Positions 25,161-35,015 of a stretch of DNA of 64,000 nt are shown here, piece after piece; position 1 is the stretch's first letter; each line of letters begins with the position of its first letter. This DNA is from Pseudomonas lutea. GTDB taxonomy: Bacteria > Pseudomonadota > Gammaproteobacteria > Pseudomonadales > Pseudomonadaceae. Under the pieces are notes generated by a model that saw only the letters and a program-made list of their open reading frames with translations, did not search any database and was not told the DNA's origin. The translations under genes and the position numbers were made by a program. The stretch is from positions 1,364,001 through 1,428,000 of the forward strand of contig NZ_JRMB01000002.1 in the NCBI RefSeq assembly GCF_000759445.1, written 5' to 3'.

Positions 25161-26906
25161 ATGAAAGACACCATTCGCCAGCTGATTCAACAAGCTCTGA
25201 GCCAACTCGTCACCGATGGCGTCTTGCCGGAAGGGCTGACGCCGGCGATTCAGGTGGAGAACGCCAAGGACAAAAAGAACGGCGACTTCGCCAGTAACAT
25301 TGCAATGATGCTGGCCAAACCCGCCGGCCTTAAACCGCGCGATCTGGCTGAAAAGATCGTTGCCGCGCTGCCTGCCGACGAGCAGGTCACACGGGTTGAT
25401 ATCGCCGGCCCCGGTTTCCTTAATTTCTTCCAGAACACGCAGGCGTTGGCCACACGCCTTGATCAGGCCTTGGCGGACGAAACGCTGTCCGTGCGCAAGG
25501 CTGGTGCTCCCCAGCGGGTCGTCGTCGATCTGTCCGCGCCGAACCTGGCCAAAGAGATGCACGTGGGCCACTTGCGTTCGACCATCATCGGCGACGGCGT
25601 TGCCAGTGTCCTCGAGTTTCTGGGCGACACCGTGATCCGGCAGAACCATGTGGGTGACTGGGGTACTCAGTTCGGCATGCTGCTCGCCTACCTGCAGGAA
25701 ACGCCCGCGACCAGCGATGAGCTGTCCGACCTCGAAGACTTCTACCGCGCCGCCAAAGGTCGCTTCGACGCCTCCGAGGAATTTGCAGAGCGTGCGCGTG
25801 GCCTGGTGGTCAAGTTGCAAGCGGGCGACGCCGAGTGCCTGAGCCTGTGGACCCGCTTCAAGGACATTTCCCTCTCGCATTGCCAGGAAGTGTACGAGCG
25901 CCTCAACGTCAAACTCACGCCGAAGGACGTCATGGGCGAAAGTGCCTACAACGACGACCTCGCCAATGTCGTGGCCGATTTGAAGAAGACCGGGCTTCTG
26001 GTCGAGAGCAACGGTGCGCAGTGCGTGTTCCTTGAAGAATTCAAAACCGCCGAGGGCACACCGCTTCCGGTGATCGTGCAAAAGGCCGGCGGCGGTTATC
26101 TCTATGCCACCACGGACCTGGCAGCCATCCGCTACCGCAGCAATGTGTTGAAAGCCGATCGAGTGCTGTATTTCGTCGACCAGCGCCAGGCGCTGCATTT
26201 CCAGCAGGTGTTTGAGGTCGCCCGCCGTGCCGGTTTTGTCACCAATGGCATGCAAATGGAGCACATGGGCTTCGGCACCATGAACGGCGCCGATGGCCGG
26301 CCGTTCAAGACCCGCGATGGCGGCACGGTCAAGCTCGTCGACCTGCTCGACGAAGCCGAAGAGCGCGCCCACGCACTGGTCAAAGAGAAGAACCCGGACG
26401 TCGCCGAGGAAGAGTTGCGCGTAATCGCCAAAGCCGTGGGCATCAGCGCCGTGAAATATGCGGACTTGTCCAAGCATCGTGCCAGCGACTACAGCTTCAA
26501 CTTCGACCAGATGCTGAGCTTCGAAGGCAACACTGCGCCGTATCTGCTGTATGCCTATACCCGCGTGGCCGGCGTATTCCGCAAGCTGGAAGAAAAAGGC
26601 GAAAGCTTCGACGCGAGCCAGGGACGGATCATTCTCGATGCGCCGCAAGAGCAAGACCTCGCCGCACGTCTGGCGCAGTTTGGCGAAACCCTCAACACTG
26701 TCGCCGACAAGGGCACGCCTCATGTGCTCTGCGCGTACCTGTATGACCTCGCCGGTCTGTTTTCCAGCTTTTACGAGAATTGCCCGATTCTGGCGGCAGA
26801 GAACCCTGAGCAGCAGCAAAGTCGTTTGCGCCTCGCCGCCCTGACCGGTCGCACCCTCAAGCAAGGCCTGCAGTTGCTGGGTCTGGACACTCTGGAGCGT
26901 ATGTAA
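25161..26906 (+). CDS. argS: Arginyl-tRNA synthetase
   Basis: Charges tRNA-Arg. It has 581 residues from ATG 25161 (M-K-D-T-I-R-Q-L), preceded by GAAAGAGAG. An in-frame TTG at 25140 would add 7 residues. The class I signature H-V-G-H-L-R-S is near residues 134-140 after '[13 protein letters not shown]'. In place of canonical KMSKS the family shows '[18 protein letters not shown]'. The C-terminal DALR anticodon-binding domain is complete ('[19 protein letters not shown]'). The stop is one base before the TTG of the SPOR gene. Confidence 0.97.
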   Translation: MKDTIRQLIQQALSQLVTDGVLPEGLTPAIQVENAKDKKNGDFASNIAMMLAKPAGLKPRDLAEKIVAALPADEQVTRVDIAGPGFLNFFQNTQALATRLDQALADETLSVRKAGAPQRVVVDLSAPNLAKEMHVGHLRSTIIGDGVASVLEFLGDTVIRQNHVGDWGTQFGMLLAYLQETPATSDELSDLEDFYRAAKGRFDASEEFAERARGLVVKLQAGDAECLSLWTRFKDISLSHCQEVYERLNVKLTPKDVMGESAYNDDLANVVADLKKTGLLVESNGAQCVFLEEFKTAEGTPLPVIVQKAGGGYLYATTDLAAIRYRSNVLKADRVLYFVDQRQALHFQQVFEVARRAGFVTNGMQMEHMGFGTMNGADGRPFKTRDGGTVKLVDLLDEAEERAHALVKEKNPDVAEEELRVIAKAVGISAVKYADLSKHRASDYSFNFDQMLSFEGNTAPYLLYAYTRVAGVFRKLEEKGESFDASQGRIILDAPQEQDLAARLAQFGETLNTVADKGTPHVLCAYLYDLAGLFSSFYENCPILAAENPEQQQSRLRLAALTGRTLKQGLQLLGLDTLERM

Positions 26907-26907
26907 G

Positions 26908-27597
26908 TTGGCCGTTAAAAAGAAACCTGCTCCCAAGCGCGGCGCCAGCCGGTATCAGGCTCCCGCGAAGACGCCGATTCCAGGCTGGGTGTGGATGGCG
27001 ATCGGCTTGACCGTCGGCGCTTTCGTCGTTTTCCTGATGAAACTCGAACCCGGCAGTGGCGACGACATCAAGCGCGTCAAGGCTGAAGCCAAGGCCGCGA
27101 AAATCGCCGAAGCGAACAAGACGCCGCCGAGCCCGACCGCTCCGGTGAAGCCCAAGTACGACTTCTACACGCTGCTGCCTGAGTCGGAAGTCATCGTGCC
27201 GAACGAAGCGGTGCCGGAGAAGACGCCACCGGTGGTTGCGCCGAGCACTCCGGTTTCGCCTGAACAGGCCGCCAAGATTGATACTGCTCGCGCTCAGGCT
27301 GCGCTTAGCGGCTTGACGCCTCCGCCTGCACCTCCGGTGGCCAAGCCTGCGGCGGTGACGACGTTCTTCCTGCAAGCGGGTTCGTTCCGCAAACAGGCCG
27401 ACGCCGAAAAGGTGCGTGCGCAGATCATCCTGCTGGGCCAGGCCGCGACGGTAGAGTCGGGCACGGTCAAGGATGAGACCTGGTACCGCGTGCTGGTCGG
27501 CCCGTTCAGCAATCGTGAACAGCTGACCACGGCGCAAAAGCAACTGGCGGGCGGCGGATTCAGCAACCTGTTGCTGCAACAGCGCCAGGCTCGTTAA
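26908..27597 (+). CDS. FtsN-like SPOR-domain protein
   Basis: A 229-residue bitopic inner-membrane protein with TTG start at 26908, one base after the argS stop. It has a Lys/Arg-rich cytoplasmic N-terminus (1-24), a membrane helix at about 25-44, a Pro/Ala/Lys-rich periplasmic linker (about 50-145), and a C-terminal SPOR domain (about 149-225: 'TFFLQAGSFRKQADAEKVRAQI...'). This layout is that of cell-division protein FtsN, and this gene between argS and hslV is commonly annotated as FtsN-like. Whether it is the functional FtsN cannot be told from sequence. Confidence 0.85.
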   Translation: MAVKKKPAPKRGASRYQAPAKTPIPGWVWMAIGLTVGAFVVFLMKLEPGSGDDIKRVKAEAKAAKIAEANKTPPSPTAPVKPKYDFYTLLPESEVIVPNEAVPEKTPPVVAPSTPVSPEQAAKIDTARAQAALSGLTPPPAPPVAKPAAVTTFFLQAGSFRKQADAEKVRAQIILLGQAATVESGTVKDETWYRVLVGPFSNREQLTTAQKQLAGGGFSNLLLQQRQAR

Positions 27598-27623
27598 CGC
27601 CTGATACTCGCGCTAATCATTGA

Positions 27624-27657
27624 GTGATCGTTCCGCGCACTGCGTGGTAACGATCAC
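27624..27657. repeat. GTGATCGTT...AACGATCAC palindrome
   Basis: Perfect 9-bp arms GTGATCGTT / AACGATCAC enclose CCGCGCACTGCGTGGT. It resembles the recurrent CGTTCC..GCGTGG palindromes dispersed in Pseudomonas genomes. It lies 26 bp after the SPOR gene and could also slow readthrough toward hslV. Confidence 0.65.
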
Positions 27658-27699
27658 GAAGTGATACGCAACGCCATTCATCCCTCAACCCACTCAACG

Positions 27700-27727
27700 G
27701 TTGAAATACCCGCCCCCACCCCCATAT
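27700..27727 (+). promoter_or_regulatory. Heat-shock (sigma-32/RpoH) promoter of hslVU
   Basis: GTTGAAA (27700-27706), a 13-nt spacer, then CCCCATAT (27720-27727). This fits the RpoH consensus CTTGAAA-N11-16-CCCCATnT with one mismatch in the -35 element. It lies 47 bp upstream of the hslV TTG. Confidence 0.85.
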
Positions 27728-27774
27728 GAGTTTCCATCAGGGCATTTTCGCCCCGCAGCGTGGAGACTCTCCCC

Positions 27775-28305
27775 TTGACCACCATCGTTTCAGTGCGCCG
27801 CCAAGGCAAAGTCGTCATGGCCGGTGACGGCCAGGTTTCCCTGGGCAATACCGTCATGAAAGGCAACGCCAAGAAAGTCCGGCGCCTTTACCACGGCCAG
27901 GTCATCGCCGGATTCGCAGGCGCCACCGCTGACGCATTCACCTTGTTCGAGCGTTTCGAAGCCCAGCTTGAAAAACACCAGGGTCACCTTGTGCGCGCCG
28001 CCGTCGAACTGGCGAAAGACTGGCGGACCGACCGTTCGCTCAGCCGCCTCGAAGCCATGCTGGCCGTTGCCAACAAGGATGCGTCGTTGATCATTACCGG
28101 TAACGGCGACGTCGTTGAGCCCGAGGACGGCCTGATCGCCATGGGCTCCGGTGGCGCCTTTGCCCAGGCGGCTGCCCGTGCGCTGCTGCTGAAGACCGAA
28201 CTGTCTGCCCGGGAAATCGCCGAAACCGCCCTGCATATCGCCGGCGACATCTGCGTCTTTACCAATCACAACATCACCATTGAGGAGCAGGACCTCGCCG
28301 AGTAA
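27775..28305 (+). CDS. hslV: ATP-dependent protease peptidase subunit HslV (ClpQ)
   Basis: Proteolytic dodecamer partner of HslU. It has 176 residues from TTG 27775, preceded by GGAG at ~10 nt. This start gives M-T-T-I-V-S-V-R-R, so removal of Met exposes the catalytic Thr (threonine protease, proteasome beta fold). The longer in-frame ATG at 27760 would bury the catalytic Thr and is rejected. '[22 protein letters not shown]' and '[15 protein letters not shown]' are typical. hslU follows after 69 bp, and the pair is likely driven by the heat-shock promoter upstream. Confidence 0.96.
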   Translation: MTTIVSVRRQGKVVMAGDGQVSLGNTVMKGNAKKVRRLYHGQVIAGFAGATADAFTLFERFEAQLEKHQGHLVRAAVELAKDWRTDRSLSRLEAMLAVANKDASLIITGNGDVVEPEDGLIAMGSGGAFAQAAARALLLKTELSAREIAETALHIAGDICVFTNHNITIEEQDLAE

Positions 28306-28374
28306 GCCGCTGGGCATAGCCGCCATTCACTGCAGCCTGCCCGCCTTGCCTAGCGCCGAGGACCGTTGAAAACC

Positions 28375-29712
28375 ATGTCCATGACTCCCCGCGAAATCGT
28401 CCACGAACTTAACCGCCATATCATCGGCCAGGACGATGCCAAGCGCGCCGTCGCCATCGCCCTGCGTAACCGCTGGCGCCGCATGCAGCTGCCCGAAGAG
28501 CTGCGCGTCGAAGTAACGCCCAAAAACATTCTGATGATCGGCCCGACAGGCGTTGGTAAAACCGAGATCGCCCGTCGTTTGGCCAAGCTCGCCAACGCCC
28601 CGTTCATCAAGGTTGAAGCGACCAAGTTCACTGAGGTCGGTTATGTAGGCCGTGACGTCGAGTCGATCATCCGCGATCTGGCCGACGCTGCAATGAAGTT
28701 GCTGCGCGAACAGGAAATCACCAAGGTGCGTCATCGCGCCGAAGACGCTGCCGAAGACCGCATCCTCGATGCACTCCTGCCGCCTGCACGCGCGGGCTTC
28801 AGCGAGGAGTCAACATCGGGCAGCGATTCCAACACCCGACAGCTGTTCCGCAAGCGTCTGCGTGAGGGTCAGCTGGACGACAAGGAAATCGAAATCGAAG
28901 TCGCTGAAATGGGCGGCGTCGACATCTCTGCGCCGCCGGGCATGGAGGAAATGACCAACCAGTTGCAGAGCCTGTTTGCCAACATGGGCAAGGGCAAGAA
29001 AAAGAGCCGCAAGCTCAAGGTCAAAGATGCCCTGAAAATGGTTCGCGATGAAGAAGCGAGCCGCCTGGTCAATGACGAGGAGCTCAAAGGCAAGGCACTG
29101 GAAGCGGTCGAGCAGCACGGCATCGTGTTCATCGACGAGATCGACAAAGTGGCCAAGCGCGGCAATGTCGGCGGCGCTGATGTGTCCCGCGAAGGTGTGC
29201 AGCGTGACTTGCTGCCGTTGATCGAAGGCTGCACCGTCAACACCAAGCTGGGCATGGTCAAGACCGACCATATCCTGTTCATCGCATCCGGTGCGTTCCA
29301 TCTGAGCAAGCCAAGCGATCTGGTGCCTGAGTTGCAGGGTCGTCTGCCGATCCGCGTCGAGCTCAAAGCGCTGACCCCGCAGGATTTCGAACGTATTCTC
29401 AGCGAGCCGCACGCGTCTCTGACCGAGCAGTACCGCGAGCTGCTGAAGACCGAGGGCCTGAACATTGCGTTCTTGCCGGATGGCATCAAGCGTCTGGCCG
29501 AAATTGCCTGGCAGGTCAACGAGAAGACCGAGAACATCGGTGCTCGTCGCTTGCACACGCTGCTGGAGCGGTTGCTGGAAGAGGTTTCGTTCAGTGCCGG
29601 TGACTTGGCAGGCGCACAGGATGGCGGGACGATCCAGATCGATGCCGAGTACGTCAACAGCCACCTGGGTGAGCTGGCGGAAGACGAAGATCTGTCGCGT
29701 TATATCCTCTAA
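28375..29712 (+). CDS. hslU: ATP-dependent protease ATPase subunit HslU (ClpY)
   Basis: AAA+ unfoldase that feeds substrates to HslV. It has 445 residues from ATG 28375 (M-S-M-T-P-R-E-I-V), preferred over the TTG at 28366. Walker A G-P-T-G-V-G-K-T is at 56-63 and Walker B 'IVFIDEID' at about 250-257. An acidic/lysine-rich intermediate domain (about 110-240) and '[15 protein letters not shown]' (sensor 2) follow. The C-terminus L-S-R-Y-I-L is the tail that activates HslV. A REPIN follows 18 bp after the stop. Confidence 0.97.
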   Translation: MSMTPREIVHELNRHIIGQDDAKRAVAIALRNRWRRMQLPEELRVEVTPKNILMIGPTGVGKTEIARRLAKLANAPFIKVEATKFTEVGYVGRDVESIIRDLADAAMKLLREQEITKVRHRAEDAAEDRILDALLPPARAGFSEESTSGSDSNTRQLFRKRLREGQLDDKEIEIEVAEMGGVDISAPPGMEEMTNQLQSLFANMGKGKKKSRKLKVKDALKMVRDEEASRLVNDEELKGKALEAVEQHGIVFIDEIDKVAKRGNVGGADVSREGVQRDLLPLIEGCTVNTKLGMVKTDHILFIASGAFHLSKPSDLVPELQGRLPIRVELKALTPQDFERILSEPHASLTEQYRELLKTEGLNIAFLPDGIKRLAEIAWQVNEKTENIGARRLHTLLERLLEEVSFSAGDLAGAQDGGTIQIDAEYVNSHLGELAEDEDLSRYIL

Positions 29713-29730
29713 CGCGCTGCAACCCGACTT

Positions 29731-29819
29731 TGTAGGAGCCGGCTTGCTGGCGAACGCAGTCTCTCAGGCGATCATCTGCGTCTGGCAGGCCGCTTTCGCC
29801 AGCAAGCCGGCTCCTACAG
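29731..29819. repeat. REPIN (family A) after hslU
   Basis: Inverted TGTAGGAGCCGGCTTGCTGG arms with a ~45-bp spacer. It fills most of the 231-bp gap before the DUF971 gene. Confidence 0.9.
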
Positions 29820-29943
29820 GTTTTGCAGCATAATGTCCGGCAGTTCGCAGCGTTATATCCGCTAGACGGTCAGGGTCTGGCGCCTCGCCGCATGGTCGCG
29901 GCGGACACAGCAGCGTTTCACCAACGGTCCAAGGCCTAGCCCC

Positions 29944-30321
29944 ATGTCGAGAATTCCCACCGCTATCCAGCTGCATAAAGCCTCGAAGGTCCTCAGTCTG
30001 AAATACGGGACGGACGAGGAGTACCGCTTGCCAGCCGAATTCCTGCGGGTGCACTCCCCATCGGCGGAGGTTCAGGGCCATGGCAATCCGATTCTGCAAT
30101 TCGGCAAGTTGGGCGTCGGGCTTCTCAAAGTCGAACCCGCCGGCCAGTACGCGCTGAAGCTGACTTTTGATGACGGTCATGACAGCGGCTTGTTCACCTG
30201 GGAATACCTGGAGCAACTGGCGCAACGTCAGACGCAACTGTGGGACGAATACCTTGCCGACCTCAAAGCCGCCGGCAAATCCCGCGATCCCTCCGAGCAA
30301 GTCATCAAGCTGATGCTCTGA
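29944..30321 (+). CDS. DUF971 (gamma-butyrobetaine hydroxylase-like N-terminal domain) protein
   Basis: A 125-residue small cytoplasmic protein. The core 'LHKASKVLSLKYGTDEEYRLPAEFLRVHSPSAEVQGHG' and 'DGHDSGLFTWEYLEQL' match the DUF971 family, a zinc-binding-like fold also found at the N-terminus of gamma-butyrobetaine hydroxylase. Its own role is not established; some family members have been linked to Fe-S cluster handling. In other pseudomonads it sits between hslU and the phaC1 polyhydroxyalkanoate cluster. Here it is followed by a REPIN and a minisatellite instead. Confidence 0.85.
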   Translation: MSRIPTAIQLHKASKVLSLKYGTDEEYRLPAEFLRVHSPSAEVQGHGNPILQFGKLGVGLLKVEPAGQYALKLTFDDGHDSGLFTWEYLEQLAQRQTQLWDEYLADLKAAGKSRDPSEQVIKLML

Positions 30322-30363
30322 CTGACCGTGTTTAATTCCCTGTAATCCGCGACAACCCGCGAC

Positions 30364-30452
30364 TGTAGGAGCCGGCTTGCTGGCGAACCGGTATGTCTGA
30401 CGAAGCGATGCTGACTGACAAAACGCATTCGCCAGCAAGCCGGCTCCTACAG
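30364..30452. repeat. REPIN (family A) after the DUF971 gene
   Basis: Paired inverted arms TGTAGGAGCCGGCTTGCTGG / reverse complement, immediately upstream of the 18-bp minisatellite. Confidence 0.9.
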
Positions 30453-30470
30453 ATTTGCGCACGACCAGAT

Positions 30471-30686
30471 GTTATTGCGGCGGCAGACGTTATTGCGGCG
30501 GCAGACGTTATTGCGGCGGCAGACGTCGTTGGGGCGGCAGACGTTATTGAGGCGTCAGACGTCGTTGGGGCGGCAGACGTTATTGCGACGACAGACGTCG
30601 TTGGGGCGGCAGACGTTATTGCGGCGACAGACGTCGTTGCACCGCCAGACGTTATTGAGGCGAAAGACGTCGTTGCGGCGGCAGAC
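30471..30686. repeat. 18-bp minisatellite, 12 tandem units
   Basis: Twelve contiguous 18-bp units on the pattern GTTATTGCGGCGGCAGAC. Units 1-3 are identical. From unit 4 the array alternates GTC-GTT and GTT-ATT starting forms, giving a 36-bp higher-order period. The length is a multiple of three and there is no stop in two forward frames, read as (V-I-A-A-A-D)n or (L-L-R-R-Q-T)n. No convincing ribosome site precedes either frame, so coding is doubtful. Confidence 0.95.
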
Positions 30687-30737
30687 GCCGCGTGACGTCG
30701 GCAGTGATTCAGGCGAGGGATCCATGCTTGCGGCCCC

Positions 30738-31016
30738 TCAGGCGGTCAGCACCTTGTCCAGTTGCCGCTCAACTTCCGTTTGAATCGAACCGCTCATGGC
30801 AGAGAGGAAGAAGTTGAGTTCGATCGTCACCCGCACCAGCGTGTCTTCGACGTCGACGGTGCCCTTGGCGCCCTTGCCTTCCAGCGCAACGGTGTCGCCT
30901 GTCCATTCGTGCTCAATGCCGTATTTGTCAGACAGCTTCTGCAGCATGATCTCAGCCTTCTCGCGGGCCTTTTCCTTTCCCAGCGTGTGCGGGCGTTCCA
31001 CGGTAATTCTGGCCAC
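30738..31016 (-). CDS. Polyhydroxyalkanoate-system family protein (orphan)
   Basis: A 92-residue protein matching the PHA granule-region family: 'MARITVERPHTLGKEKAREKAE', 'YGIEHEWTGDTVALEGKGAKGTVDVEDTLVRVTIEL', 'SAMSGSIQTEVERQLDKVL'. In other pseudomonads this gene borders the phaC1ZC2DFI cluster. Here no PHA polymerase, depolymerase or phasin is present in the window, so the gene stands alone, divergent from ubiE with a 141-bp shared upstream region. The function of the family itself is not well defined. Confidence 0.85.
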   Translation of the reverse strand: MARITVERPHTLGKEKAREKAEIMLQKLSDKYGIEHEWTGDTVALEGKGAKGTVDVEDTLVRVTIELNFFLSAMSGSIQTEVERQLDKVLTA

Positions 31017-31157
31017 TTAAAGGCTCCTGTTTCGGCTTGAATCGTCGGCGCACTATACCAGCGGCCTCTTGTGAAGAAACTGTTCGCCGTGAGCCTTGTC
31101 AAGACAAAGCCAGCCCTGACGATTAGAATGGCGCCACTTTATTCCGGTGACAGCGAT

Positions 31158-31928
31158 ATGAATGATCCGCGCAAAGGCAGCGATGCCGAACCCACCACCC
31201 ACTTCGGATACAAAAACGTACCGGAAAGCCAGAAGGCCGAGAAAGTCGCCGAGGTGTTCCACTCCGTCGCGGCCAAATATGACCTGATGAACGACGTGCT
31301 GTCCGGCGGCATGCATCGCCTCTGGAAGCGCTTCACCATCGAGCTGTCCGGTGTTCGCAGCGGCAACCGCGTGCTCGACATCGCAGGCGGCACCGGGGAT
31401 CTGGCGAAGAAGTTTTCGCACCTGGTGGGGCCGACTGGCGAAGTCGTACTGGCTGACATCAATGCTTCGATGCTCAAGGTCGGTCGTGATCGCCTGCTGG
31501 ATCGCGGTGTGGCCGGCAACATCAAGTTCGTCCAGGCCGACGCTGAAAAGCTGCCATTCCCCGACAATCATTTCGATTGCGTAACCATCGCCTTCGGCCT
31601 GCGCAATGTGACGCACAAAGAAGACGCCATCCGCTCGATGTTGCGTGTGCTCAAGCCGGGCGGCCGTTTGCTGGTGCTGGAATTCTCCAAACCGACCAGC
31701 AAGGTGATGTCCAAGATCTACGATGCCTATTCGTTCGCGTTCATGCCGCTGGCCGGCAAACTGATCACCAACGACTCGGAAAGCTACCGCTATCTGGCGG
31801 AGTCCATCCGTATGCACCCTGATCAGGAAACACTGAAGTCGATGATGGTTCAGGCGGGCTTTGACCGCGTGACCTACCACAACATGACCTCTGGCATCGT
31901 TGCTCTGCACCGGGGCATCAAGCCCTGA
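31158..31928 (+). CDS. ubiE: Ubiquinone/menaquinone C-methyltransferase UbiE
   Basis: SAM-dependent C-methylation step of ubiquinone synthesis. It has 256 residues from ATG 31158 (M-N-D-P-R-K-G-S); earlier in-frame starts lack conservation. SAM motif I is '[12 protein letters not shown]', then '[17 protein letters not shown]' and '[19 protein letters not shown]' (the second UbiE signature). The stop shares one base with the ubiJ start (TGATG), the beginning of the coupled ubiE-ubiJ-ubiB operon. Confidence 0.97.
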   Translation: MNDPRKGSDAEPTTHFGYKNVPESQKAEKVAEVFHSVAAKYDLMNDVLSGGMHRLWKRFTIELSGVRSGNRVLDIAGGTGDLAKKFSHLVGPTGEVVLADINASMLKVGRDRLLDRGVAGNIKFVQADAEKLPFPDNHFDCVTIAFGLRNVTHKEDAIRSMLRVLKPGGRLLVLEFSKPTSKVMSKIYDAYSFAFMPLAGKLITNDSESYRYLAESIRMHPDQETLKSMMVQAGFDRVTYHNMTSGIVALHRGIKP

Positions 31929-32551
31929 TGCTGATCAACGGCTTGCTCGCCAGTGCCGAACACGGCATCAATCGCGTGCTGCGCCTGGACAGCACGGCCT
32001 TGCCGCGCCTGGACAGGCTGAGCGGCAAGGTCATCGCCATCGAGTGCACCCGCCCGGCGTTTCGTCTGCACGTGCTGCCCGGCGATGATGGCCTGATGCT
32101 CGCCGCCCACTGGGAAGGCGGCGCTGATGTGACGCTGCGGGCACCCGCTGCGAGCCTGATGCGACTGGCGCTGAGTAAAGACAAGAACGCTGTGTTGCAT
32201 AGCCCGGAAGTCGACCTGGACGGCGAAAGCAGCGTACTGCTTGAGCTGGTGGGTGTATTGCAGGACCTGGACCTTGACTGGGAATATGAGCTGCAGCGCT
32301 GGCTGGGCCCGGTCGCGGCACCGCTGATTGGTGGCCATGTGCGCAACAGCGCCCGCTGGACCCATGAAAGCGTGGCCAGTCTCAGCAACAACCTGGCTGA
32401 ATACCTTGCCGAGGAGTCACGCACGCTGGTCGGTAAACGCGAGGCCGAAGCCCGCTTCGCCGAACTGGATCAGACCCAACAAGACCTGGAACGCCTCGAA
32501 GCCCGCTTCGAGCGTCTGGCCCACTCTCTCAAATCCAGCGATAACGCATGA
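31928..32551 (+). CDS. ubiJ: Ubiquinone biosynthesis accessory factor UbiJ (SCP2 domain)
   Basis: A 207-residue protein with an N-terminal SCP2 lipid-binding domain (about 12-115) and a C-terminal helical/coiled-coil segment ('[25 protein letters not shown]'). By position between ubiE and ubiB it is UbiJ, which with UbiK organises the soluble ubiquinone-synthesis complex and binds its lipid intermediates. It overlaps ubiE by 1 bp and ubiB by 4 bp. Confidence 0.92.
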   Translation: MLINGLLASAEHGINRVLRLDSTALPRLDRLSGKVIAIECTRPAFRLHVLPGDDGLMLAAHWEGGADVTLRAPAASLMRLALSKDKNAVLHSPEVDLDGESSVLLELVGVLQDLDLDWEYELQRWLGPVAAPLIGGHVRNSARWTHESVASLSNNLAEYLAEESRTLVGKREAEARFAELDQTQQDLERLEARFERLAHSLKSSDNA

Positions 32552-34167
32552 GCCTGCTTGCCGTCCGCCGCCTGTTTCGCATCCAGCGTGTCGTAATCCG
32601 TTACCGCCTCGATGACCTGATATTCGCCCTCCCCTTGCCGTGGTGGCTTCTGGCGGTGCGCTTCGTACTGCCCTGGCGCTGGCTCCCTCGTCGCAAGAAC
32701 GAACTGACCCGGGGTGCGCGTTTGCGGTTGGCGCTGCAGGACCTGGGCCCGATTTTCATCAAGTTCGGGCAACTGCTGTCCACCCGTCGCGATCTGCTCC
32801 CTGAAGACGTCGCCGACGAGCTGATGATGCTTCAGGACCGCGTGCCCCCGTTCGATTCTGCCAAGGCGGTCGCGCTCATCGAATCGCAGCTGGGCGCGAA
32901 GATCAGCGAGGTTTTCAGCCGCTTCGACATCGCACCGCTTGCATCGGCGTCGGTGGCTCAGGTGCATGCTGCGCGTCTGAAAACCGGTGAAGAAGTGGTG
33001 GTGAAAGTCGTCCGCCCCGGCTTGAAGCCAATCATCGGCTCGGACCTCGCATGGCTGTTCATTCTGGCGAAAATTGCCGAACGGGTTTCCGCTGATGCGC
33101 GCCTGCTGCACCCGGTCGATGTCGTTGCCGATTACGAAAAAACCATCTACGACGAGCTCGATCTGTTGCGCGAAGCGGCCAACTCCAGCCAGCTGCGCCG
33201 CAATTTCGAAGGCTCCAACATGCTTTACGTGCCGCAGGTCTATTGGGACTGGTGCCGGCCGAAGGTCTTGGTCATGGAGCGCATTTATGGCGTGCAAGTG
33301 ACGGACCTGGCGACCCTCGCCGATCAACGCACGGACATGAAAAAGCTCGCCGAGCGCGGCGTCGAACTGTTCTTCACTCAGGTCTTCCGGGACAGCTTCT
33401 TTCACGCAGACATGCACCCGGGCAACATCTTCGTCAGCACCGTCGCGCCGTGGGACCCTCAATACATCGCGATCGACTGCGGCATCGTCGGCAGCCTGAC
33501 CCCTGAGGATCAGGACTATCTGGCGCGCAATCTGTTTGCTTTTTTCAAGCGCGACTATCGCCGTGTGGCACAGCTGCACATCGACTCAGGCTGGGTGCCG
33601 GCCGAGACCAAGCTCAATGAATTCGAGGCCGCCATCCGTACGGTGTGCGAGCCGATCTTCGAGAAGCCGCTGAAGGACATCTCCTTCGGGCAGGTCTTGA
33701 TGCGTCTGTTCCAGACCGCTCGCCGCTTCAATATGGAAGTGCAGCCGCAACTGGTGCTGCTGCAGAAGACGCTGCTCAACATTGAAGGCCTGGGTCGTCA
33801 GCTGTATCCCGAGCTCGATCTCTGGGCCACCGCCCAACCCTTCCTGGAGCGGTGGATGCGTGAGCGGGTCAGCCCCAAAACCCTGCTTGGCAACCTGCAA
33901 TCGCAGGTCGAGCAGATCCCGCACCTGGCCAACATGACCCGTGACCTGCTCGAACGCCTGTCGCAGCCTCACCGCCATGATCCGCCACCGCCTTACCGCC
34001 GCGACGGTGACCATTGGGCCCTGCGGCTGCTCGGGGCCGGCCTGCTGGCCGGTGGCGTGTTGCTGGCGTTAACGCATACCCAGACGGGCGAAGCGTTGGC
34101 CAGCCTGAATGCCTGGCCGGCGCTGCTGATGCTGGCGGCGGGGGTCTATCTGGTCGTTCGCCGATAG
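32548..34167 (+). CDS. ubiB: Ubiquinone biosynthesis regulatory kinase-like UbiB
   Basis: A 539-residue atypical (ADCK/ABC1) kinase-like ATPase needed for aerobic ubiquinone synthesis. The diagnostic K-x-G-Q motif is in '[16 protein letters not shown]'. The Ala-rich nucleotide loop is '[15 protein letters not shown]', followed by 'VVVKVVRPG', '[12 protein letters not shown]' and 'AIDCGIVG'. Two C-terminal membrane helices (about 495-515 and 520-537) anchor it to the inner membrane. hisI follows after 56 bp. Confidence 0.96.
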   Translation: MSLLAVRRLFRIQRVVIRYRLDDLIFALPLPWWLLAVRFVLPWRWLPRRKNELTRGARLRLALQDLGPIFIKFGQLLSTRRDLLPEDVADELMMLQDRVPPFDSAKAVALIESQLGAKISEVFSRFDIAPLASASVAQVHAARLKTGEEVVVKVVRPGLKPIIGSDLAWLFILAKIAERVSADARLLHPVDVVADYEKTIYDELDLLREAANSSQLRRNFEGSNMLYVPQVYWDWCRPKVLVMERIYGVQVTDLATLADQRTDMKKLAERGVELFFTQVFRDSFFHADMHPGNIFVSTVAPWDPQYIAIDCGIVGSLTPEDQDYLARNLFAFFKRDYRRVAQLHIDSGWVPAETKLNEFEAAIRTVCEPIFEKPLKDISFGQVLMRLFQTARRFNMEVQPQLVLLQKTLLNIEGLGRQLYPELDLWATAQPFLERWMRERVSPKTLLGNLQSQVEQIPHLANMTRDLLERLSQPHRHDPPPPYRRDGDHWALRLLGAGLLAGGVLLALTHTQTGEALASLNAWPALLMLAAGVYLVVRR

Positions 34168-34223
34168 CCATCAGCGCGAGCCGCTGGCACACTAACCCTC
34201 CCCTGGAGCGGCCGGAGCCGACG

Positions 34224-34616
34224 ATGAAAGACTGGCTGGACGAAATCAAATGGGACAACGACGGTCTCGTTCCCGCCATCGCACAGGACCACAAAACCGG
34301 TCGCGTGCTGATGATGGCCTGGATGAATCGCGAAGCCCTGGCCCTGACCGCCCGTGAACAGCGCGCTATCTATTGGTCACGTTCGCGTGGCAAGTTATGG
34401 CGCAAGGGTGAAGAGTCGGGCCATGTGCAGAAACTTCACGAGCTGCGCCTGGACTGTGATGCCGACGTCATCATCATGATGGTCGAGCAAATCGGTGGCA
34501 TCGCCTGCCACACCGGCCGCGAAAGCTGTTTCTATCGCGTTTACGACGACGCCGGCTGGAAGACCGTGGACCCGGTGCTCAAAGACCCGGACGCCATTTA
34601 TCAAGCAGGACACTGA
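34224..34616 (+). CDS. hisI: Phosphoribosyl-AMP cyclohydrolase HisI
   Basis: Opens the adenine ring of PR-AMP, the third step of histidine synthesis. It has 130 residues from ATG 34224. Metal-binding residues are visible in '[13 protein letters not shown]' and '[15 protein letters not shown]' (Cys/Asp/His cluster for Zn2+ and Mg2+). The stop is 2 bp before the hisE start. As in other pseudomonads, hisI and hisE are separate genes rather than a fusion. Confidence 0.96.
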   Translation: MKDWLDEIKWDNDGLVPAIAQDHKTGRVLMMAWMNREALALTAREQRAIYWSRSRGKLWRKGEESGHVQKLHELRLDCDADVIIMMVEQIGGIACHTGRESCFYRVYDDAGWKTVDPVLKDPDAIYQAGH

Positions 34617-34618
34617 CC

Positions 34619-34948
34619 ATGACTGATACCTTGTCACGCCTTGCCGAGGTGCTTGAATCACGCAAGGGTGCGGCTGCCGACTCTTCTTACGTCGCCAGCC
34701 TCTACCACAAGGGACTGAACAAGATTCTGGAGAAAGTCGGCGAAGAGTCGGTCGAAACCATAATCGCTGCCAAGGACGCTGCCGTCAGCGGTGACTGCAG
34801 CGACGTCATCTATGAAACCGCTGACTTGTGGTTCCACAGCATGGTGATGCTTGCCCAGCTTGGCCAACACCCGCAAGCCGTGCTGGATGAGCTGGACCGC
34901 CGTTTCGGCTTGTCCGGCCACGCCGAGAAAGCGTCTCGCTCGGAATGA
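34619..34948 (+). CDS. hisE: Phosphoribosyl-ATP pyrophosphatase HisE
   Basis: Hydrolyses PR-ATP to PR-AMP, the second step of histidine synthesis. It is 109 residues of the all-alpha MazG-like fold. The metal-binding acidic motif '[14 protein letters not shown]' and '[21 protein letters not shown]' are intact. It is coupled to hisI and followed 67 bp later by tatA. Confidence 0.96.
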   Translation: MTDTLSRLAEVLESRKGAAADSSYVASLYHKGLNKILEKVGEESVETIIAAKDAAVSGDCSDVIYETADLWFHSMVMLAQLGQHPQAVLDELDRRFGLSGHAEKASRSE

Positions 34949-35015
34949 CTCGGCGAAACAGCTCGGCGAAATAAACACAGGGGCTGCGGCCCAAATCTTT
35001 TGTGAGGAAAGCGTC

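Noticed and set aside
25008..26936. 642-codon open frame on the minus strand opposite argS
   Set aside because: Antisense shadow of a highly conserved synthetase; composition and lack of motifs argue against a gene.
30393..30695. Possible (D-V-I-A-A-A)n repeat protein encoded across the REPIN and minisatellite
   Set aside because: The start codon lies within the REPIN, no ribosome site is present, and a second frame is equally open. Kept only as a repeat with uncertain coding.
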